Origin: Primula veris
Lineage: Eukaryota; Streptophyta; Magnoliopsida; Ericales; Primulaceae
NCBI GenBank assembly: GCA_963682055.1
Contig: OY821741.1
Span: 16,731,211-16,795,210, forward strand
Direction of reading: 5' to 3'
Length of the DNA stretch: 64,000 nucleotides
A program made the translations under genes and the position numbers. Position 1 is the first letter of the stretch. Each line of letters opens with the position of its first letter. The notes under the pieces are model-generated. The model was not told where the DNA came from. It worked only from the letters and a program-made list of their open reading frames with translations, and did no database searches. Shown piece by piece: positions 35,236-48,257 of this stretch.

Positions 35236-36600
35236 AATCGAAATTTCGACTATTACTCTTCGGAATTATCAAATCAACTAGACTTTTCAGGATAATCCGG
35301 ATCATGAGCCATCAACTTAATGATAGGGCTAAAAGTTTGGAAAGTGCTGCATTTAAGTGGACAACATTAAAATGTGACCATATTGTCGATGCATCAACCA
35401 TAACCATTTATATTTATGGTCCGTCTTATGGTTGGATAAGTCCACATAACTCCTTCAATTCTTTACAAGAATTCTACGAGTTTATTTCGTGATCTTTACA
35501 CATACTAGTCTTTCAAAGTGAGCATTATGGCATGAATTTCGGATTAATCGCGAAATATATTCTCAGAGAGAATCCAAATGCGATGCGATTATAAATCAAG
35601 CATCGTCTTTTGACCCGGGAATATCTCATCCGGTCAATGCCACAATATCAAAATGCTCTAATCAATCGACGACAGGCGAATGATAGTATAGACAATCATG
35701 TCTTAGCATCTAAATTCTTTATCATTCGACGACAGGCGAAATGATAAGGTAACTTTAAATGCTTTAAAGAATGTGGTAGCAACCACTTGAAAGACATTCC
35801 AACTCCTCTAAAATACGCTTTTGGTCGTATTGAATGGAGACTATGTAAATAAATTTCAATTCTTTCATGAGCTATTACCAGGTAACACTGGTTTTCTCGA
35901 ATATTTTATAACTCAACAAGGTACGGCAGGACCTACATGAGTATAAGGCCTCATATTTGACAAATCAATTTGGTTTTACCAAATATTTTGATTTTTGGAA
36001 CGACAGGTCCAGAATCATTGTCACTGAGTACTCTTTTAGGCAAATAGTTGGTGAAATTATGTGGTACACTGTTACCCACTATTTCCAAAAAAAAAAAAAT
36101 CAACTATCCCACAAGTATTGCCTAAAATTTCATAATTTAAAGTTTGGTCACATTTGTCAAAGGAATTGCTCAAAACACTTTAAATTATTTCGAGAAATTT
36201 CGTAAACAGGCAAACCATAATCCAAAAGTATGGTCCAAATGGAAAATTAATAATCCAAATGGAAAACATAATCCAGATGAGCGAAAAAAATGGCTCAATG
36301 ATTTATCAAAATCAATAAAGAAAGGTATCAAACTCATTTGAGCCACAAAATCGGGGGTCTCAATAGTTTCCTTTCAATTAACTTTAACCACATTAGCATC
36401 GGTTTTTCCACCTTTATAATAGTTGTGAACTATTTAAGTAGTAACCGTGCATGACCTTTGTCTTTATAGCATAGAGTTGGCTCCTTGAGCATTATCTCTT
36501 GCTTTGTGAAAACGTGCCATATTGTTCCTTTCAATTACTGTCTTGGAGCCACAGGTTTTCGATTTTGACGATTGTCTAAAATCTCGCTTGGCTAGGCGAT

Positions 36601-36900
36601 TCATCGGGATCGCGACAGTTCGAGACAAATAACACTTGTCTCGGTTCTCGATTCGTGGAAAAAATGTACACGAAGAGCATTGATATCAGGCAAACAATTT
36701 GCCATTGACCCAATAGGATTAAAACTACTCACCGGGGTAATTTTCTTATCCAATAACAGATGGGTGATAAAGGAACATGGTGAATATAAATTCACGATAC
36801 TGCTTATGGAATACAATTTCCAAGCTAGTATTTTGGTGAATGATAGCTTAAATATGTCAGTTTCAGACATTTGTTCACCATAGACGTCATCACGTCTCAA
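36601..36900 (-). pseudogene. Copia #2 gag remnant
   Basis: 99-codon open stretch with YGEQMSETDIFKLSFTKI, related to Copia gag 'CGExISETDMLEKTFSTF'. Nearly the same residues occur in element #1 at 1005-1406. Confidence 0.5.
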
Positions 36901-38782
36901 ATGTGGCGGCGGAATAAAATCAACGCCTTAGCATTCATCCTGATGGTAACAACAAACTCGTGTTTTACTCATCAAGGATGGCATCCAAAAAAATTTTGGG
37001 CATCACATTTTCACGCATCAGGGTGAGTAACATGTGGTGACGGATTAAAATCAACGTTTAAACGGTCATTTCGCAAGTATGTTTTTACGATTTTTCTCAT
37101 CATAGATGGCATCCAACATGTGTTGGGAGTTCTGGATTATTTATCATATAAAACGACTGGTTTATATGTTTATGGTTTGCACAAGCACAAACTTTTTTTC
37201 GAAACGACAGGTTCGAAAACATTAGTTTTGCTTCTCATGTGAATCGGTTCTCATTGATCGAACGACGGGTCGATACTGAAACACCAATTCGGCGAAACAT
37301 ACATCACTATATAAACACACTCGGGGAAATTATTATTTAGTCAACCCCTTTCGGTAGCTCTATTTGAACACGACCAGGAAAGACGGTGAGGGGGGTGGGC
37401 ACGAATGCCTCTTAAAAACCGACCTCATTAGGAGAACGACTTCCGCCTTTATCTTTCCTAGACATCGTATCCAAATAGGTGATCCTATTTAGGGAAGGTT
37501 CATAATTTTTCCAACTTAAATGTGAAAATATATGATTTCGCAAATTTTATATGTTATACACTTGGCAGTGATTAAGTATATTTAGATTGTACCTGCTTGT
37601 AGTACATATTATAACAAGATATTCTAAATCACACTTAGCAATATCTAATACAATCAATCAATCTAAATTTACTAATCAGTACAAAATATATCACAATTAT
37701 TATTCTAATGCCATATGTGTAAATTCTATACATGGTAACTAAATCAGTCATGTACGTAATATATTTTATTTACCAATTTACAATATACACGCAAGTTACA
37801 TACATGGTAATTCACAAGATTCATTATATCATGAAAGGGATCAAATATTAACTCATGGTAATTGACTAATTACATTAACAAGTTCCAATTTTGCATGTAT
37901 TGACCAAATATTAACAAATTCGAGAATATATACTGTTCAATAGGGAGGAAATAAACTACAGGGACTACACATGTAATTTTAAGTTTAAGGGAGTATGCTG
38001 TTCTAGCGATATTACAAGTCAGTCCATTAGTTTCAGAGGATTTCATACTAGTCCAACAGTTCCTGGAAGTTACAAATCCGGTCCCACAGTCTTATAAGCC
38101 ATGTTTCAACAACTATCAAAAGTTTAGTAATTGTATTTTAAACCTAAACAAGGACGTTAATTAATATGAGAGGTCAATATCCCAGTGATTTTTATCAAGC
38201 AATCCCAATGATAAACAACTAGTCATACATGATTGATTATAATTAAAAATTGATCAATTGGTTTCCCAGTATGTTATATTTTTAAATCAATTCTGACTTT
38301 TGTAGGGCAACAATATCAACATACAAATATTTCATGTTTGTCTTTTTTTCTATTTCGACTTTATATACTACTAGTAACTCAATAGTTTTAGTTTTCACGC
38401 ATGTAGTATAGAATATTTATCAACAAGCCAATCAACAAATATAACATGGATTATCATATTCTGACCTAGTTTTCTAAATTAAATAATTAAGCAGATAAGG
38501 ATTTTACTAGCACCATTGGGCATGCAGTGCAACATAGCAATTTATATATGTAGTTTTACATCCGGTTGTAACAAGCATTGATACGCACTGTTACACTTAA
38601 TTATCACTATCAGGATATTAATATACCGTGTACCTTTCTCATGGTATTTTGGTGAATATCGATATAGCAAAATACTAATTAAATCCAGATAAATCTCAAG
38701 ATTTATAAATACTCAATATCCGTGCGTTTGCCAAAATTTTCAATATCTGGGAGCAGTCTCCGGGAGCAAAGTGCCGATAACG

Positions 38783-38983
38783 TGTTGTAATACACTATTA
38801 GCTACGTATATAGGGAGACAGAAGTAGAGAGAGGGGAGAACAGTATGATCTTTATTAATGAAGGAATATGAATGTGTATAAAATACAAGACCCCTAGCCC
38901 TCTTTATATAGATAGAGGGTTAGGGTTACAAGCCCATCTGGGCCCATTAAGTAAAAATCCAAGAGTCCAATAATCTTACAACA
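38783..38983 (-). repeat. Copia #2 5' LTR
   Basis: 201 bp; on the minus strand begins TGTTGTAAGATTATTGG at 38983 and ends GTATTACAACA at 38783. The promoter for element RNA would lie here. Confidence 0.95.
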
Positions 38984-38988
38984 ATTAT

Positions 38989-41270
38989 ATAATATTTATA
39001 TTATATTAGGATTCATTAAATTACATTTTAATTAGTATAGGAGACGTACCCAAGTCATACCGAAGTAGCCAAATATGAAAAAAGTCAATGGTGTGTGAAA
39101 TACCCTACCGGATATTCGAAATAGCCTATCCGTACCCGCTACTTCAAGAGTAAAAAAATGAACCTATCTTTTTACCCGGTCAGTTGTGAGTGATCAATAA
39201 AGTCAAAACATAGTTGTGAGTGCTCAATAAAGTCAAAACATAAAAACTTTAAAGGTTGACACTAATAATGAATCATTCATTACAAACCCTTTCACAAACT
39301 CAACAAATATCTTTGAAAGGTGACTAGAGATAGAGGTGGGTGATCATTGATGATTTGTCACCAAATGTCGTACAAGACCCTCTTCCATATGCATATTTAT
39401 TGTATTTTGTAAACATGTTTATCTTCTTCTTATTTTTCTCACTCTATTTCTTTTTATTTTATTGTAAACAGGGGTACATACTGTACAATAAGAGTGTACA
39501 ATAAGAGCGGAATGTTACTTTGTCACCATATTCACATCCTCACTTAGGATTCGGCTTTTGTCCGGATTTAATTCTCCTCTAATCTTTTATTCACTTTCAT
39601 CGGTGGCTCCTCTCCGAATAGAGGAGTAGATTTAGAATCCTCACCCTTACAGTCTTGAGCTAGCCTTGTATGGTCTCGTCTTTGAAGGGGTGCGGTTGTG
39701 TCAACCGTAGTAGCTTGATTAAGTTCCAGATCAGGTTTGAGTTTATTCCGATAAGCGGAGTTCATCTCCGACTTGATGGTTTGGGGTTGCCAAGGTTGGA
39801 TCCAGTAGATCGGGTTTCGGTGCGTAGTGCCTCTCCACGGAGCTCCGTGAGTACTTTATCCAACTAAAACATCCGATTCGCAGCACCATTGGAAAGTATT
39901 CGGTTTCATTGGGTCGAATAATCCATGATAATTGGACAAATGAGATACGGATGTGTTCAAAGAAGAGTCGGTTTATCTTGACTCTGGAAAATGTTGTTGC
40001 TTCGATAGGGTTGAACAAGGAAGTATCAGTTGTTCAAGAACAAAAGGTCGAGTCCGGGATTTTGTTTCTGGTTAGACATTTTGTGTTTTTTTGTATTAAT
40101 AAGTTTACGAAATTTTGGAGGCTCAGTCTCAAACTTGTTGACGACTACTCTCCGATTCTCATTTTATTTATTTTTACCTATGGAGTTTGAGTGCCATTTG
40201 GTGGGATTTTACCCTATTTTAATTTAAGTTGGTCCGTTCAATATTGAAAAAAAAGCGAAATGTTTATCTATCTAGGGATAATAAGTTTTATGAGAATATT
40301 TTTTTTAATAACTAAGTACAACCGCTGTTCTGTTATTGAAAAAAATCGACTCACGTATGCAAATGCAAAATAAAGATGATGTTGTTTATGATGATGAGAA
40401 TCGGAATGATAATGTGCATACTAATTGTGTGCAAATTAGTAAAAAATGTCACATGAATTGAGAAAGTCAATTAAAAATATTATAACTTTAAGAACATTGT
40501 TGATAGTGTTAGAGATAGTTTTATTTTTATGTTTAAGATTGATATTATTAGGATCTGCATTATTGAATAAACGGATATAAATGAATCGGAATATTACTTG
40601 CATTTTTAAGTCACACTAGATATATAGTGGATTTTATTTTACATGTTGTTAACCCAATTATTGCAATTGGTCATCATACTTTTTTTTTTAGCTTTTCTTT
40701 GTTCAATGTAGCTATTACTAACTGGAATCAAAGAATTTGTGGTTCTAATAATGAGAATGTGCAAACCAATGAAAACAAACCACATGTTTTGTTTTAAGAA
40801 AGTTAGTTAGAAATGTTAAAACTTTAAGAACATACATAGTGTAAATCAAAAGGATGTGATTGGTTCTAAATATTCTCCTTAAGTTTTAAAGTTTTTTACT
40901 AATTAAGATTGAAAGCATACATAAATATAAAAAGATGTATACGTGGTTTTGTGTTTTTTTTTTCTAATGTATTGCAATTCATTTAAAGTATAGTATGTTT
41001 TAATTTTTGTTATTTAAGAAGAGATGGGGAGATATACAAGTATTTTACTATACATATTCAATTATTTGTTTGAGTGGTGCGTTATTTCCATCCTTAGTAT
41101 CACCAAAGAACCGACATAACAAACATTATGGTTTTATTGAGATTATTTCAATTGTAAAGATATTAGACATCGGTGCACTCACAATTGCACATTAGATTTA
41201 CATCACACTGTGCAGGACTGGATTGTACTCGAAGTTAATTACATATCACTCGCTCTCACTGTGATGATAG
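38989..41270. other. Spacer; no recognised gene
   Basis: AT-rich, except a more GC-balanced block at ~39590-39870 with open frames on both strands (39568-39765 minus, 39670-39867 plus). Their residues match no family known to me and there are no exon junctions; the block could be the end of a LINE or a pseudogene scrap. A small direct repeat, 'gttgtgagtg(a/c)tcaataaagtcaaaacat', is at 39184 and 39213. Confidence 0.4.
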
Positions 41271-43023
41271 TATCCTAAGTGATAAAACACTTCAAAGTGT
41301 ATTTATCTCTTTTGGGTTACTGGACCATATTTTTTAAAATAAACTTTCGAATTATTTCTTTTTTATCAGATGTTTACTCAATCAAAACGTCTCACATATT
41401 TAGAAAAATATAATTGCTATCCATATTTCATTTTCTATTTCATTTTCTTGGCGTTAGGTGTTGTTTGGTTAACTCGGCCATTCTATATTCGTGTGAGCAG
41501 GCGGATGGGTGTTGTTTGGTTACCTCGGCCATTCTATATTTGTGTGAGGAGTTTGCATTTGTCACGATAATGGTCACTAGTGTAATCACATTTGCATTAT
41601 GGTCTGACATGACACTTGTACGAGATTTGGTTATTGGGGCAAATTACCTATTATTCACTCTCACTATGATGTCATCCAATGACATGGATGATAGGGGTAT
41701 GTATTTTAAATGATAAAACATTCACACTATATTTATTCCTCTTGGGTTTCTTGGTTGTGTTTTACTTTAAACTCTAGGCTTATAACCCTCTACAGACTTT
41801 GAGATGATTTTCCTTTTTCAGGAATGTTTTCTCAACAAATTGTATCATGTTTTAAATAAAAATATCATTTCTACACGTATTTTATTTTCTTGTATCATTC
41901 GGTTAAGTTTACCAAACTAACAGTACGAAACTAACTCACAATACTCAACCGATTAGGGTTAAGTCAGCTTTTGCTAAACAATCACTCACACAATAGTATA
42001 TAAGAACACACAAGTTAAAGGCAAAAACTCTTTAAGTTGTATTATTCACTCAATTTATGAATGATACAACTCGAAGGGGCTTTCCCCTTTTATACATTTG
42101 TAGAATGATTATACATCGTTACCATTTCTCAATCCTTCTAGTATATTTTATACATTTACATATATTTTTATTACATTTATTTCCATTCTACAATATTCTA
42201 TAAAAATTTATTCATGTCTAGAATATGTAGGAACTCCGTAAAATCTTCTAAATCATCCCGGACTGTCCGTGACACTTGGCATTGGGCGTTGTTTGGTTCG
42301 TTTTTGATGTTTTATGTTTGTGTGGATAGGCAGATACTCACCAAATAATAACAACGAAGTTGCACTGATTTTTCTTGGCAATCTAAATGAAATATTCATA
42401 ACAACAAAGTTCATGGATTGACGCTTTGACTCTGATAAAGTGGCTGTAACCAATAAACTATATGGAGTTTTAACATCAGTAGCTAAGTTTGTCAAGTATT
42501 CTCAGCCAATTGACTATAAGAATTGTGATTTTTCTTCAAGGAAGGACGTACGTGAATCGTGCGAACTTTTGTATAGATGTCTAAAGTTTGATAAGACAGA
42601 ACCCGGAATTTTATTGGGAAAATCGTCTGGATGAGTCGTTTGACAAAAATCTCAGAATATTCTTGAATGACATGCCAATCGTCACATTGATGATCTACCG
42701 ACATCGATGTTTTTAGACCACCAATTTTTATCACAGTATAATGTCGAAATCATGATTTATAGTCGCAAAGTTGTCAATGGTACAATATTCATATCATTGG
42801 TGAAGACGAGAAGATATTAGAGTAATAGATTAAAAACAGTAAAATAGTAGTAGTAAGATGGTGGTGGTACAAGTATCAAAATCATTTAAAAAAGTAGAAG
42901 AAGAATCTGCGGTAGTGGTGGAGACATGATGATCAAAAGACGAACAAGCTCTCGTATCAAAATCATTCCAATAGATAGATTGGTTCATGTTTATCTGACA
43001 TTTTGGAAACCATGCTAAAAAAG
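41271..43023. repeat. Tandem duplication, unit A (~1.75 kb)
   Basis: Aligns with unit B at 43144-44955 almost base for base, from 'cctaagtgataaaacacttcaaagtg' to 'ggaaaccatgct'. It contains a 57-bp internal direct repeat ('gtgttgtttggtta...ccattctatatt' twice, 41456-41550), the 382-bp insertion described separately, and a 64-codon open stretch (42440-42634) repeated in unit B. No family recognised. Between A and B (43024-43143) lies a second copy of the 'gtataatgtcgaaagcatgatttatag' block. Confidence 0.85.
41893..42274. mobile_element. 382-bp insertion, possible solo LTR (unit A)
   Basis: Comparison with the related text 'ttttcttggcgttggg' shows that 'ttttCTTG | ... | CTTGGcattggg' was split by this insertion. 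It is flanked by CTTG on both sides and, if the TG at 41891 is included, starts TG and ends CA. On the minus strand it contains 'tgtataaaaggggaaagcc', a TATA-like promoter, and direct-repeat polyadenylation-like text. LTR-like, but with no match to the other LTRs here. The identical insertion lies in unit B. Confidence 0.4.
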
Positions 43024-43143
43024 GGATGATAGTATAATGTCGAAAGCATGATTTATAGTGGCAAAGTTGTCAATGGTACAATATTCATATCATTGGTGAA
43101 AGACGAGAACATGACGTAGTTGTTGTGCCCGCTGTTGTGCCCA

Positions 43144-44955
43144 ATCCTAAGTGATAAAACACTTCAAAGTGTATTTATCTCTTGGGTTACTCGATTGGAC
43201 CATATTTTTTAAAATAAACTTTCGAATTATTTCTTTTTTATCAGATGTTTACTCAATCAAAACGTCTCACATATTTAGAAAAATATCATTGCTATCCATA
43301 TTTCATTTTCTTGGCGTTGGGTGTTGTTTGGTTAATTCGGCCATTCTATATTCGTGTGAGGAGGCGGATGGGTGTTTTGGTTACCTCGGCCATTCTATAT
43401 TTATGTGAGGAGACGGATCATCAATACATACTTTACAAAAGACCAAAATGATAAACATCTCGATTTTATTTAGGGGTTTGCATTTGTCACGAGAATGGTC
43501 ACTAGTGTAATCACATTTGCATTATGGTCTGACATGACACTTGTACGAGATTTGGTTATTGGGGCAAATTACCTATTATTCACTCTCACTATGATGTCAT
43601 CCAATGACATGGATGATAGGGGTATGTATTTTAAATGATAAAACATTCACACTATATTTATTCCTCTTGGGTTTCTTGGTTGTGTTTTACTTTAAACTCT
43701 AGGCTTATAACCCTCTACAGACTTTGAGATGATTTTCCTTTTTCATGAATGTTTTCTCAACAAATTGTATCATGTTTTAAATAAAAACATCATTTCTACA
43801 CGTATTTTATTTTCTTGTATCATTCGGTTAAGTTTACCAAACTAACAGTACGAAACTAACTCACAATACTCAACCGATTAGGGTTAAGTCAGCTTTTGCT
43901 AAACAATCACTCACACAATAGTATATAAGAACACACAAGTTAAAGGCAAAAACTCTTTAAGTTGTATTATTCACTCAATTTGTGAATGATACAACTCGAA
44001 GGGGCTTTCCCCTTTTATACATTTGTAGAATGATTATACATCGTTACCATTTCTCAATCCTTCTAGTATATTTTATACATTTACATATATTTTTATTACA
44101 TTTATTTCCATTCTACAATATTCTATAAAAATTTATTCATGTCTAGAATATGTAGGAACTCCGTAAAATCTTCTAAATCATCCCGGACTGTCCGTGACAC
44201 TTGGCATTGGGCGTTGTTTGGTTCGTTTTTTATGTTTTATGTTTGTGTGGATAGACAGATACTCACCAAATAATAACAACGAAGTTGCATTGATTTTTCT
44301 TGGCAATCTAAATGAAATATTCATAACAACAAAGTTCATGGATTGACGCTTTGACTCTGATAAAGTGGCTGTAACCAATAAACTATATGGAGTTTTAACA
44401 TCAGTATCTAAGTTGGTCAAGTATTCTCAGCCAATTGACCATAAGAATTGTGATTTTTCTTCAAGGAAGGACGTACGTGAATCGTGCGAACTTTTGTATA
44501 GATGTCTAAACTTTGATAAGACAGAACCCGGAATTTTATTGGGAAAATCGTCTGGATGAGTCGTTTGACAAAAATCTCAGAATATTGTTGAATGACATGT
44601 CAATCGTCACATTGATGATCTACCGACATCAATGTTTTTAGACCACCAATTTTTATCACAGTATAATGTCGAAAGCATGATTTATAGTCGCAAAGTTGTC
44701 AATGGTACAATATTCATATCATTGGTGAATACGAGAAGATATTAGAGTAATAGATTAAAAACAGTAAAATAGTAGTAGTAAGATGGTGGTGGTACAAGTA
44801 TCAAAATCATTTAAAAAAGTAGAAGAAGAATGGTGTGGTAGTGGTGGAGACATGATGATCAAAAGACGAACAAGCTCTCGTATCAAAATCATTCCAATAG
44901 ATAGATTGGTTCATGTTTATCAGAGATTTTGGAAACCATGCTCAAAAAAGGAAAG
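43144..44955. repeat. Tandem duplication, unit B
   Basis: Second unit of the duplication (see 41271-43023). It differs from A by point changes and small indels, for example loss of one 'ttcattttctat' near 43305 and a ~60-bp addition near 43405-43475 ('atcaatacatactttac...'). It continues beyond the end of unit A into unique sequence with longer open frames. Confidence 0.85.
43818..44199. mobile_element. 382-bp insertion, possible solo LTR (unit B)
   Basis: Same insertion at the same place as in unit A and of the same length, so it was present before the tandem duplication. Confidence 0.4.
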
Positions 44956-45360
44956 ACAAAAATGCTAATTGGCAAACATTAGATTGCTTGAAAGAAGATA
45001 CGAGGATCAATATCGCCAGATTTGTAACAAGTCTCGTCGTAGTGTTGTCCCATAAGAGATGGAAATTTATTGAGAATTTACATAATTATTCCGATATTAT
45101 GTTAAGATGGCTTATAACCTACAACGACATTCAAGTAGGTTTAGAAAATTTAAATATTATTTAAGTCTCGAAACAATATGTGCGATGGGAGAACAAGCGT
45201 TATGTGGTGTAAATTTGAAGATACACATTCTTTTAATTATTAAATTTGGTGAAGATATGCGGAAAATAAAAACATTAGAATCCTCTGGACGCTCTTTAAG
45301 TGAAATGAGTGAAAATGAGAGGGCCGATACTAAGCATATGCATTTGAGGTCAGACTAAGC
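44783..45360 (+). pseudogene. Unrecognised decayed gene fragment
   Basis: Overlapping open stretches in shifted frames (44783-44968, 44913-45164, 45107-45358) contain coherent protein-like text such as RTSSRIKIIPIDRLVHVY, WQTLDCLKEDTRINIARFV and SLSEMSENERAD. The frame changes suggest a coding sequence broken by two frameshifts. Unit A preserves only its first ~40 codons. Similarity to F-box heads was considered but is too weak to claim. A further 73-codon open stretch follows at 45558-45779. Confidence 0.3.
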
Positions 45361-45779
45361 TGTTTTGTTAATAGTAGAGTTCGGTGGTAGAGCACGAGAG
45401 TAGATGTGGACACAATATTGGTGTGAAAGCAGATTTCCATTAAGTTTGCAATTCAATCTTCCATTCTTTTTACTGTGAAATTAATACTGCTGCAATATTA
45501 AGATCCTACCGGTTTTTGCCTAAAGGCAAATGTCTTTAGTTTGCTTATTTCCTTATTGTGATACACGAAATCGAAAGTATTGATAGTATATTTTCATGTC
45601 ATCAAAATTCTATTACTTTTAAGTCAAATGGGGTTCACATGCATGCCTTTCGAATACAACCAACTGAACAACAAGTTGTTATAGTGCAAGAATCGATTGA
45701 AAACCAGTCCATACTCAATAATAGACCGATATTAACTTTATATGAACAAATATCTAGTTATACGATACTATCATTCTGA

Positions 45780-45890
45780 CTTTAAAATCTAGTTCTTAAA
45801 CAAATTAGTGTAGTATTTAACTTCTTACATATCGAGAAAATAAGTAACAAGCAATAGCAAGCGTATAATTGTTGTAATAATATATTATCG

Positions 45891-45936
<46 letters not shown>

Positions 45937-47205
45937 TTATTTATTATTTATATGTGTGATATAAATAGTTATTATGTAAATAGTAATTAATGATATAACA
46001 AATGTTAATAGTCATTGTATTTAAAACGGCAATAAGTAGTTACGTTTTAAAAGATTTTTCGATTTTTCCATATCCTACAATTTTCTAGAACAATTTAAGG
46101 ATAATAAGCATTCTCAATAGAGTTTTATTAATTGGATGTGGAAAAAGATGGAAATTCGATGAAAATAAATAAGGGTGAAGATGGCGAGCGAACGCTAATG
46201 AGGAACGAAATATCGTGTAAAATCTACACCACTTTGGAGACATTGTGCAAAATCGAATTTCGATACCGATAAGTTTTGAAATCCTATGTTTTTGCGAAAA
46301 ATTAAATTATATCTTCAATTGCATGATTGAGTTGTAGTTAGAGATATTAACCTTTATAGTTGACTGTTTTTTTTTTAACCATCATGTTGAATAGGAAAAA
46401 TAAAAAAACTTGATTGTCATTAGTAGGTATAATCATAATCTGAAATTAAATAAATATGCATAATGGTATTGAATGCAAGAATGAAAAGAAAAAATGGTTG
46501 GATCCACATGTTCAACTTTCATCATATATAATTCTGTGAGTTCAATCTATATGATTTTTTTTGATAAAATGAAAAAACCATAATTTATTGACTAATCAAA
46601 GAAGTCTATAAGTTGGCCTTTGTGAAATTAGGTATGAAGTATGGATCATTAATATAACCATCCGGATTTTCGTATTGAAATAATGTCCTGCTAAATAGAA
46701 GAAATGTTTATCACATATTTCTTAGATTTGTGAATACACATATGGTACGTATATTAGTTAGATTATCTTTTTTTTTTATCACCTAACTCTTTTAAATTCA
46801 TGTGGCCAGAACCGTCTTCAAGCCAAGTTGACCGAGAAAGTTGTCTTGGACTCATATTTATAAACTTATATAGAATACTTGGTATTTCTCCTTCCTAGTT
46901 GATATGATTACATTTTAATTCCCTCTGCGATCTATTCTTTTGGCTAATGTCCACTCAAAACACTGCAGGTATTAAGATGATTCTTAGAGATTAATATGAA
47001 TGATATTTGATTATCAATATAGGATTGATCAAATTAGTTAACTAAACAATAATCATTTGTTCTAAATGAAAGTTTCCTTATTTCTTAAATTTTAGGAACT
47101 TATTACATGAAAGTATTATTTGACAATCATTTTATAGAATGTCTTTCATTACCACCTTGAGTTCAATATTTTCTTAATGGAAAATTATAGATATAAAAAG
47201 ATATC
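45780..47205. other. AT-rich spacer with (TA)n tract
   Basis: (TA)n microsatellite at about 45892-45933. No gene, terminal repeat or family match otherwise. Confidence 0.6.
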
Positions 47206-47898
47206 TGTAACAACCCGGTCCTACGAACCGAACCGCCACGCCCGTATCAACAATATTGTCCGCTTTGGCACAACTTCCCAGGGGGTCACCCATCCTGGTA
47301 CTACTCCAAGCTAAGCATGCTTAACTGTGGAGTTCCGTCCTCGTTATTGTGCCGCACGACTTTAAAAGACCTTGTTAATAGGAAATGGATCTTTTAAGCT
47401 CATATACCACACGGGTACTCTCATATCTGGACGATATGGGACTGACGCACAATACCGAACCACAGAATTTTCTTCTTGGAAATCTGGGTCGTCACAATCA
47501 CCTTCCCTTTAGGCATGACGTCCTCGTCGGGCACGTCGTCCTTCAGGGGTCCACACACACGTGCTAGTCCCCATATTTCTGGCTAGATAGAGGCTCTGAT
47601 ACCACCTGTAACGATCCGGTCCTACGGACCGAACCGCCACGCCCGTATCAACAATATTGTCCGCTTTGGCGCAACTTTCCAGGGGGGTCACCCATCCTGG
47701 TACTACTCCAAGCTAAGCACGCTTAACTGTGGAGTTCCGTACTTGTTGTTGTGCCGCACGGCTTTAAAAGGCCTTGTTAATAGGAAATTGATCTTTTAAG
47801 CTCATATACCACACGGGTACTCTCATATCTGGGCGATGTGGGACTGACGCACAACACCGAACCACAGAATTTCCTTCCTGGAAATCTGGGTCGTCACA
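47206..47898 (-). mobile_element. Cassandra TRIM retrotransposon #2
   Basis: 693 bp, minus orientation: LTRs 47206-47496 and 47607-47898, flanked by an exact 5-bp target duplication ATATC (47201-47205 and 47899-47903). The minus strand carries the 5S-like A box (complement of 47313-47326) and C box (47284-47299). The internal part has GGTGGTATCAGAGC as Met-tRNA primer site (complement of ~47593-47606), a perfect match, and a polypurine tract AAAGGGAAGGTGAT next to the left LTR. No coding capacity. The LTRs differ at about seventeen positions by eye, fewer than in Cassandra #1, so this is the younger copy. Confidence 0.95.
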
Positions 47899-48257
47899 AT
47901 ATCACTTTTGTGGCTTGTCTCGGGTCTCAAAAATCCTGAAACGGACCTACGTGGTAGAAATAAGACAATGGTGGTTTAGTGGAGGACCAGGTCCAAAATC
48001 TAACTGGTTTGGTATTAAAAATATTTGGTATGAGAATAATATGTATAGTTGTATAGATAAGGAGAAACGGGCAAATTTTTTTTATTCTTTTGTTGTTGGT
48101 TATATAAAACAAACATGATTTACCATTTAAGTGGTAGTCGGTTTAAGACTACAATATTAAGAGGTACTAATATTATTAGAATTGATTCAAAAATCATTGT
48201 ACTAAGTCACTGTAAATATATTTGATAATGTGTTTGAACCGAGTGGATATATGTATA

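Larger units (their letters stand above)
31913..38983 (-). mobile_element. Ty1/Copia retrotransposon #2, complete, recent insertion, coding-dead
   Basis: 7,071 bp between matching 201-bp LTRs (31913-32113 and 38783-38983), flanked by the exact 5-bp target duplication ATTAT (31908-31912 and 38984-38988). The element reads on the minus strand: 5' LTR at right, gag remnant ~36900-36600, integrase ~35235-34480, RT ~34080-33490, RNase H ~33250-32880, repetitive tail 32880-32124, polypurine tract 32123-32114, 3' LTR at left. I count one mismatch between the LTRs, so insertion is recent, yet the protein frames are broken throughout. No canonical TGGTATCAGAGC follows the 5' LTR; the sequence there is CGTTATCGGCACTTTGCTCC. 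Confidence 0.95.

Noticed and set aside
42253..42495. 80-codon minus-strand frame repeated at 44178-44420
   Set aside because: Both copies follow simply from the tandem duplication and overlap the edge of the 382-bp insertion. Conservation is not evidence of coding here.
44840..45160. Interpretation as an F-box protein gene
   Set aside because: A few residues (IKIIPIDRLVHV) resemble an F-box head, but the rest of the motif and the usual downstream domain do not follow. Left as unrecognised.
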